A DNA stretch of 7,428 nt, taken from the NCBI GenBank assembly GCA_043811005.1, contig JBDRNO010000255.1, positions 1-7,428 of the forward strand, read 5' to 3'. Of the stretch, positions 4,701 through 7,428 are shown one piece after another. The position numbers were made by a program, and so were the translations under genes. The notes under the pieces were generated by a model, which was not told the origin of the DNA, did not search any database, and saw nothing but the letters and a program-made list of their open reading frames with translations. Source of the DNA: JBDRNO01 sp043811005 (lineage in GTDB: Bacteria > Bacteroidota > Bacteroidia > NORP154). Position 1 is the first letter of the stretch. Each line of letters starts with the position of its first letter.

Positions 4701-6971
4701 GTCGCCTGCACCGGCATCCAGGGTGATGGTGTCGCCAACGCAAGCAGAGGTGTCCGCTCCAAGGTCAACAGTTAGTCCCGGAGAGAATGTAACATTAATA
4801 GTATCTGACCCCGTACAACTGCCCGAGGTTACGGTTACGTAATATGTGCCTGTTGCAGTTGCGTCAAGTGTCTGGTTGGTGGAGGCGTCATTCCAGATGT
4901 ATGAGTCACCTGCACCGGCATCAAGGGTAATAGTGACGCCAGTGCATACAGTTGTGTCAGCGCCCAGGTCAACAGTCAGTCCCGGTGAAAAAGTAACGTT
5001 TATCGTATCAGTTCCTAAACAACCGGAACTAACAGATGTTCCTGTTATTTTCACATCATCAATATATGATTGGTCGCCACTGGAACTTCCTGCTGCATTA
5101 AAACGCAAAACAAAATTAGCCGTTGCATCAATATCAGGCAAATCAAAATGGTCTAATGTCCAGGGAATATCTGTATCTACATGTTCGTACATCATGTACC
5201 AGCTAATACCTCCATCCGGTGAATATTCGCTTCGTATTCCCTCATTAATATTGTCATTATCAATAATTTTCACATAATATTCGATATCTACACTTGAATA
5301 TCCGGATAAATCAATGGAAGTATATTCCCATCCGCTGCTCCAGGCATCATCACAGTCTTCAAAATATAAATGAGGAGGATTTGCCGCAATCCCAGTATCG
5401 TTTATTTTTATATCGTCAGCTTCACCGGTTTGTACAGTCCATGTGTTATCCTGCCCTGTTCCGTCCCAGGGATCAGCTAAGTTAGGAAATGTTTCAAGGA
5501 ATATAGTTTCCACAAACCCGTTTGTAACAGTAACGTAATATGTACCTGTTGATGCAATGTTCAATGTTTGGTTTACAGAGGCATCGTTCCACAGATATGA
5601 ATCGCCAGTACCGGCATCCAGGATGATGCTATCTCCTCCACAGAGAGTGGTATCTGTTCCCAGGTTCACAATTGGATATGTCTTAAATGTAACGTCTGCC
5701 GTGTCAGAACCTGTACATCCGCCTGTTGTTACTGTTACATAATAAGTTCCTGATGAAGTAACATCCAATGTTTGGTTTGTAGAGGCGTCATTCCACAGAT
5801 ATGAATCGCCAAATCCTGCATCAAGGGTAATGATATCTCCTGTACAGGCGCCCTGGTCCGTACCCAGGTCAACTGATGGCACGGGATTTACAGTAACTGT
5901 TATTGTATCGGCATCAGAACAGCCGGGTACATCAACAGGGAAGCATAGGCGGTATATTAAATCGGCGCTTCTGTCAGAATGCCAGAGGCATGTTCCGTCA
6001 AATGCAAGACCATGGGGTGATGAACCGGGACTGGCAAATGAATGTTCAACCACACCGCTAACAGGATTGAGACCAAATATTCTTGGATCAGCGCCATCGT
6101 AACTGCTTACCCAAAAAATATCGTGAATTTCATCATAAGCTGCTCCTTCCTGCCAGGGACGGGGGAGCAGAAACCCATTGATAGTATTGTTCCAGCTTGT
6201 TATATTCGTTACATAAGCGCTATCTAAACCTATTCCTCCTTCAGAAGCTTCCCATAGATTATTTGCACCCTCCCAGCCAAGACCAGCTGTAGTACAGCCT
6301 GCATTTTGGTTATGAGTCAGGTAAGGACCGCCTATGATAGCGCCAACAGTGTTAATCTTATAGATATAGCTTCCCGGGGCAGGAACTGTCCCTGAACCCC
6401 CGACCCAAAGATATGTCCCATCGTAAGTTAAGCCATAACAACTATACGTTCCTCCTCCATCGGGTGCATTAAATGAAGATATTAGCGCACCTGTTGCAGG
6501 ATTTATTTCATATATAACAGCAGGAATAGGGAGATTAGAAACCTGCCAAAGATTAGTTCCATCCCATGCCAAATCGCCTGTTTCAGTTGTTTGAGAGGCA
6601 AATGATTTGTCAACAATCAGCGAGGAGCCGAGATCAGAGGGATCGTTTGACGTCAAAATAACGGTGTATGTTCCGGATGAAGTGTAGGTATGGTTTTCAG
6701 AGATACCCCAAGGTCCTGATCCAAACAAGGAGTCCTGAACTACCGGTGTGCCATCGCCAAAGTCTAATGACCAGTATATGGGTACAGTTGTTCCTGATGA
6801 AGATATTGTTGCATTATAAGTATAATTTTCATTTTCACATGTTGCTGCATTAGATGTTCCGCTTATCGTTATCGTGCATTGGGCATAAGTATTTATGATG
6901 CATGAGGATAGAACCGGTAATATGATTATTGAATAAACTGATGCTTTGATTATTCGTAGTTTTTCTTTCAT
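1767..6971 (-). CDS. Giant SprB-like surface protein with CHU_C (type B) T9SS sorting domain
   Basis: A 1734-residue secreted, repeat-rich surface protein. Domains in order: signal peptide 1-30 (cleavage likely after TYA; an LSSC lipobox-like motif at 21-24 is an alternative); PKD domain about 33-120 (DFGDG, HTYTSSGTYTV); five beta-propeller-like repeats 130-343 centred on [LA]x[YW]DGTxLW; five 68-residue Ig-like repeats 367-870, the second split by a jelly-roll-like insert at about 486-650; eight SprB-like repeats about 877-1490 (GGTxPYxYxW ... AGSYxVxITDxxGC); two further Ig-like domains about 1496-1567 and 1571-1643; CHU_C domain 1647-1734 (FVPNIFSPDGDDLNDV, IYDRWGEKVFES, GWDGT). The last directs export through the type IX system and retention at the surface. 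SprB-like proteins act in adhesion or gliding; gliding itself cannot be claimed from this window. Its ATG overlaps the upstream stop by 4 nt (ATGA), suggesting translational coupling, and a PorP/SprF-like gene follows. The ligand is unknown. Confidence 0.93.
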   Translation of the reverse strand: MKEKLRIIKASVYSIIILPVLSSCIINTYAQCTITISGTSNAATCENENYTYNATISSSGTTVPIYWSLDFGDGTPVVQDSLFGSGPWGISENHTYTSSGTYTVILTSNDPSDLGSSLIVDKSFASQTTETGDLAWDGTNLWQVSNLPIPAVIYEINPATGALISSFNAPDGGGTYSCYGLTYDGTYLWVGGSGTVPAPGSYIYKINTVGAIIGGPYLTHNQNAGCTTAGLGWEGANNLWEASEGGIGLDSAYVTNITSWNNTINGFLLPRPWQEGAAYDEIHDIFWVSSYDGADPRIFGLNPVSGVVEHSFASPGSSPHGLAFDGTCLWHSDRSADLIYRLCFPVDVPGCSDADTITVTVNPVPSVDLGTDQGACTGDIITLDAGFGDSYLWNDASTNQTLDVTSSGTYYVTVTTGGCTGSDTADVTFKTYPIVNLGTDTTLCGGDSIILDAGTGDSYLWNDASVNQTLNIASTGTYYVTVTNGFVETIFLETFPNLADPWDGTGQDNTWTVQTGEADDIKINDTGIAANPPHLYFEDCDDAWSSGWEYTSIDLSGYSSVDIEYYVKIIDNDNINEGIRSEYSPDGGISWYMMYEHVDTDIPWTLDHFDLPDIDATANFVLRFNAAGSSSGDQSYIDDVKITGTSVSSGCLGTDTINVTFSPGLTVDLGADTTVCTGVTITLDAGAGDSYIWNDASTNQTLDATATGTYYVTVTSGSCTGSDTINVTFSPGLTVDLGADTSACVGDTITLDAGAGDSYVWNDASTNQTLDVTATGTYYVTVTSGSCTGSDTINVTFSLGLTVDLGADTSACAGDTITLDAGAGDSYLWNDTSTNQALDVTATGTYYVTVTSGSCTGSDTINITISPVLSIIMNSDSTACAGDSNGTATVTVSGGTAPYTYAWSNGCSSSSCTGLTAGSYWVSITDASGCDDSASVTVFEPSALVITTTTSPSECGASNGQACVDTVTGGTPPYSYSWSNGDTTSCTDTILASGSYTITVTDFNGCNDTAVTSVSDLGAPAASITSQVNVSCFGACDGQATVTITGGSMPFSVIWSNGDNLSGIDTGSYSTTTGLCVGALMVGVIDSAGCTISDNTTITQPAQLSISVDSIQNVSCWSVSDGAVYTTTAGGTGPYSYSWTNTLQSTDDIVNVTANTYDVTATDDNGCTAINSATITEPTPLFVNVNITDASAPGACDGSFDLIVSGGTTPYSFYWDTGDTTEDISNLCAGIYSVDITDSNGCYVQGIFDIEEPGCSLAASITSQNNASCYGACDGQVTVTITNGIAPFNIVWSNGDSISGADTGSFTTTTGLCVGVVSVTITDSTGCIASYNTTISEPAQLSISISISTGINCKGDSTGMASATVSGGTSPYSYQWNDYNSQTDSSATGLPAGSYTVVIYDTNGCSGTDSITISEPPQLNITTGSQSATCGNNDGSAWVIVSGGTSPYTFLWNDPLSQTTDTAINLLPGAYTATVTDANGCQLYGSVIVGDTTLITNAGPDTSICFGNSVQLYASGGDSYNWNPDSSLNDSAISNPIGSPSTTTTYVVIISAGSCLPDTLYVTIMVNPLPIASAEDDATITQGESVQLSGSGGVDYSWSPSNGLSCTNCQNPIATPEESTTYYLAVTDAAGCTDTNSVNITVIAGEIFVPNIFSPDGDDLNDVLYVFGSGIKEMEFTIYDRWGEKVFESNAQEKGWDGTCKGKELNPAVFVYYLKITDIEGNTDTRSGNITLVR
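1770..2036 (-). other. CHU_C / gliding-motility-associated C-terminal domain (type B sorting signal)
   Basis: Residues 1646-1734 carry the family's signature pieces in order: IFVPNIFSPDGDD, LNDVLYVFG, FTIYDRWGEKVFE, GWDGTCKGKELNPAVFVYYL and the terminal GNITLVR. In known systems type B domains are longer-range signals than type A and depend on a SprF-like partner encoded nearby, which matches the gene immediately downstream. Confidence 0.93.
2502..4343 (-). repeat. Eight SprB-like repeats in the adhesin
   Basis: Residues about 877-1490 contain eight units, each opening with a Cys near a D-G or S-N-G motif, then GGTxPYxYxW, and closing with a DxxGC motif. Approximate unit spans: 877-941, 953-1015, 1021-1101, 1112-1177, 1187-1252, 1258-1338, 1350-1415 and 1427-1490. 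Units 3 and 6 form a distinct longer type with the insertion TTTGLCVG and the lead-in AASITSQ; they align without gaps over 87 residues with about 60 identities by eye. The paired Cys in nearly every unit could form disulfides outside the cell. Confidence 0.85.
4362..4973 (-). repeat. Three near-identical 204-bp tandem repeats (Ig-like units 3-5)
   Basis: Units of exactly 68 codons begin at residues 667, 735 and 803, each starting VDLGADT and containing TLDAGAGDSY, WND, NQ, GTYYVTVTSGSC and GSDTIN. The corresponding DNA landmarks (TCAACAG at 4561, TCAACAG at 4765, TCAACAG at 4969) are 204 bp apart. DNA similarity between copies is high, much higher than to units 1 and 2, so these three arose or were homogenised recently. 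Each unit has Cys at positions 10 and 53 in the unit. Confidence 0.9.
4974..5873 (-). repeat. Ig-like units 1 and 2, unit 2 split by an insertion
   Basis: Unit 1 covers residues 367-434 and unit 2 begins at 435, again 204 bp apart at DNA level. Unit 2 does not end until residue 666: its total of 232 residues equals 68 plus 164. The unit-type sequence runs to TVTNG (residue 485), is interrupted, and resumes at Cys651 with CLGTDTINVTF. Both units are more diverged from the consensus than units 3-5. Confidence 0.85.
5022..5516 (-). other. Jelly-roll-like (MAM-like) domain inserted within Ig-like unit 2
   Basis: Residues about 486-650. The segment starts with ETFPN, includes WTVQTG, PPHLYFEDCDDAWSSGWEY, IDLSGYSSVDIEYYVK, SPDGGISWYMM and VLRFNAAG, and ends DQSYIDDVKITG. 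The order of a leading E-F/E-T-F strand, mid-domain W residues and a closing IDDVxI strand is typical of MAM-like or related concanavalin-type beta-sandwich domains found in Bacteroidota surface proteins, often binding glycans or calcium. The fold call is by eye; the ligand is unknown. Confidence 0.6.
5943..6584 (-). other. Five-fold beta-propeller-like region of the adhesin
   Basis: Residues about 130-343 contain five repeats with a core [LA]x[YWF][DE]GTxLW: LAWDGTNLWQVS (134), LTYDGTYLWVGG (181), LGWEGANNLWEAS (231), AAYDEIHDIFWVSS (277) and LAFDGTCLWHSD (322), spaced roughly 45-50 residues. Between them are YEINPATG, YKINTVG and FGLNPVSG, the inter-blade strands usual in propellers of the glutamine-cyclotransferase or NHL type. 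No catalytic residues of a known enzyme could be identified, so a binding role is more likely. Confidence 0.65.
6882..6971 (-). other. Signal peptide of the adhesin, with a lipobox-like alternative
   Basis: Residues 1-30 have a basic start (MKEKLRIIK), a hydrophobic core (VYSIIILPVL) and TYA before Gln31, fitting signal peptidase I. An LSSC motif at 21-24 would also satisfy a lipoprotein signal. T9SS substrates usually use signal peptidase I, so cleavage after residue 30 is preferred. Confidence 0.75.
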
Positions 6972-7428
6972 TTATACATAATTTTTTTAGTGAATACTTT
7001 TGTTTCATTTTTCAGGACAACTAAATACATTTCTTCTGACATTTTGCCAATATTAATTTTTACATTATTTAGCCCATAATCAGATATTTTCTTTTCTGAT
7101 ACTAATAAACGTCCTATTATATCGAATAATTCAATTGTATAATTCTCATTTCCCGTTGAATTAAATATTACAGTTATAGTATTATCATTATTTTGACTAT
7201 TTGCTATAACATCAATTAATTCAAATTCAGGATCGGACTCAAGTTCTTCACAATTTGCAGAAATAATATCAGAATAAGTAAACGCACTATCATAATCGGT
7301 TTGTTTTAATCTGTAATATATTTTGACTCCGTTCAGGGTGACATTTTCGTCAACAGCAGAGTAATTGATTATTTGATTACTATTACCTGCACCATCTATT
7401 GTTGTTACTATTTCCCAATTACCTGGGA
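6968..7428 (-). CDS. C-terminal part of a secreted protein with type A T9SS sorting domain (partial)
   Basis: Only the last 152 codons are in the window; the 5' end lies beyond position 7428. The visible part begins WEIVTTIDGAGNSNQ, then YYRLKQTDYDS and YSDIISANCE, a stretch very common just before type A sorting domains in Bacteroidota secreted proteins. The final ~85 residues form the sorting domain: FELIDV, TITVIFNSTG, YTIELFDIIGRLLVSEK, YGLNNVKINIGKM, MYLVVLKNE and the basic end TKKIMYK. In this family the domain targets the protein to the type IX secretion system, where it is removed and the cargo released or lipid-anchored. The TGA stop (6968-6970) overlaps the ATG of the adhesin gene, so the two are probably cotranscribed and translationally coupled. 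The cargo domain, and hence the function, lies outside the window. Confidence 0.88.
   Translation of the reverse strand, partial: PGNWEIVTTIDGAGNSNQIINYSAVDENVTLNGVKIYYRLKQTDYDSAFTYSDIISANCEELESDPEFELIDVIANSQNNDNTITVIFNSTGNENYTIELFDIIGRLLVSEKKISDYGLNNVKINIGKMSEEMYLVVLKNETKVFTKKIMYK

Noticed and set aside
4846..5277. Plus-strand open frame of 143 codons opposite the Ig-like repeats
   Set aside because: It runs antisense to a clearly coding minus-strand region, has no recognisable domain, and its length follows from the biased repeat composition of the opposite gene.
4362..5873. Regular repeats considered as a CRISPR array
   Set aside because: The period is 204 bp, repeats are contiguous and coding in one frame, and there are no unique spacers of 30-40 bp.

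Overview
The window looks like a stretch of a Bacteroidota chromosome, probably an uncultured, moderately AT-rich member. The support is protein content: a type IX secretion system (T9SS) type A sorting domain, a gliding-motility-associated (CHU_C, type B) sorting domain, SprB-like repeats and a PorP/SprF-family outer-membrane protein are all hallmarks of that phylum. Gene starts have A-rich leaders and no clear Shine-Dalgarno, as is usual there. Genus or species cannot be told from this sequence.

Layout, all genes on the minus strand, so transcription runs from high to low coordinates. (1) 6968-7428: the last 152 codons of a secreted protein with a C-terminal type A T9SS sorting domain; its start is beyond the window. 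(2) 1767-6971: a 1734-residue cell-surface adhesin-like protein whose ATG overlaps the previous stop by 4 nt. It has a signal peptide, a PKD domain, a five-fold beta-propeller-like repeat, five 68-residue Ig-like repeats (the second split by a 164-residue jelly-roll-like insertion), eight SprB-like repeats, two more Ig-like domains and a CHU_C sorting domain. (3) 1640-1766: a spacer holding a long imperfect hairpin. (4) 503-1639: a 378-residue PorP/SprF-like protein. (5) 1-502: a gene-poor tail with a heptamer tandem repeat, short palindromes, a possible terminator and a possible ORF remnant.

The genes read as one secretion/adhesion cassette. The large protein would cross the outer membrane through the T9SS using its C-terminal domain, and the PorP/SprF-like protein encoded just downstream would help its export or anchoring, as SprF does for SprB in Flavobacterium johnsoniae. 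This functional pairing is inferred from families and gene order. I see no RNA genes, CRISPR array, complete transposon or defence system.

The most unusual points are the PorP-like signal peptide, which appears to be encoded by short DNA repeats, and the jelly-roll inserted inside one Ig-like repeat while the 68-residue register is kept exactly.
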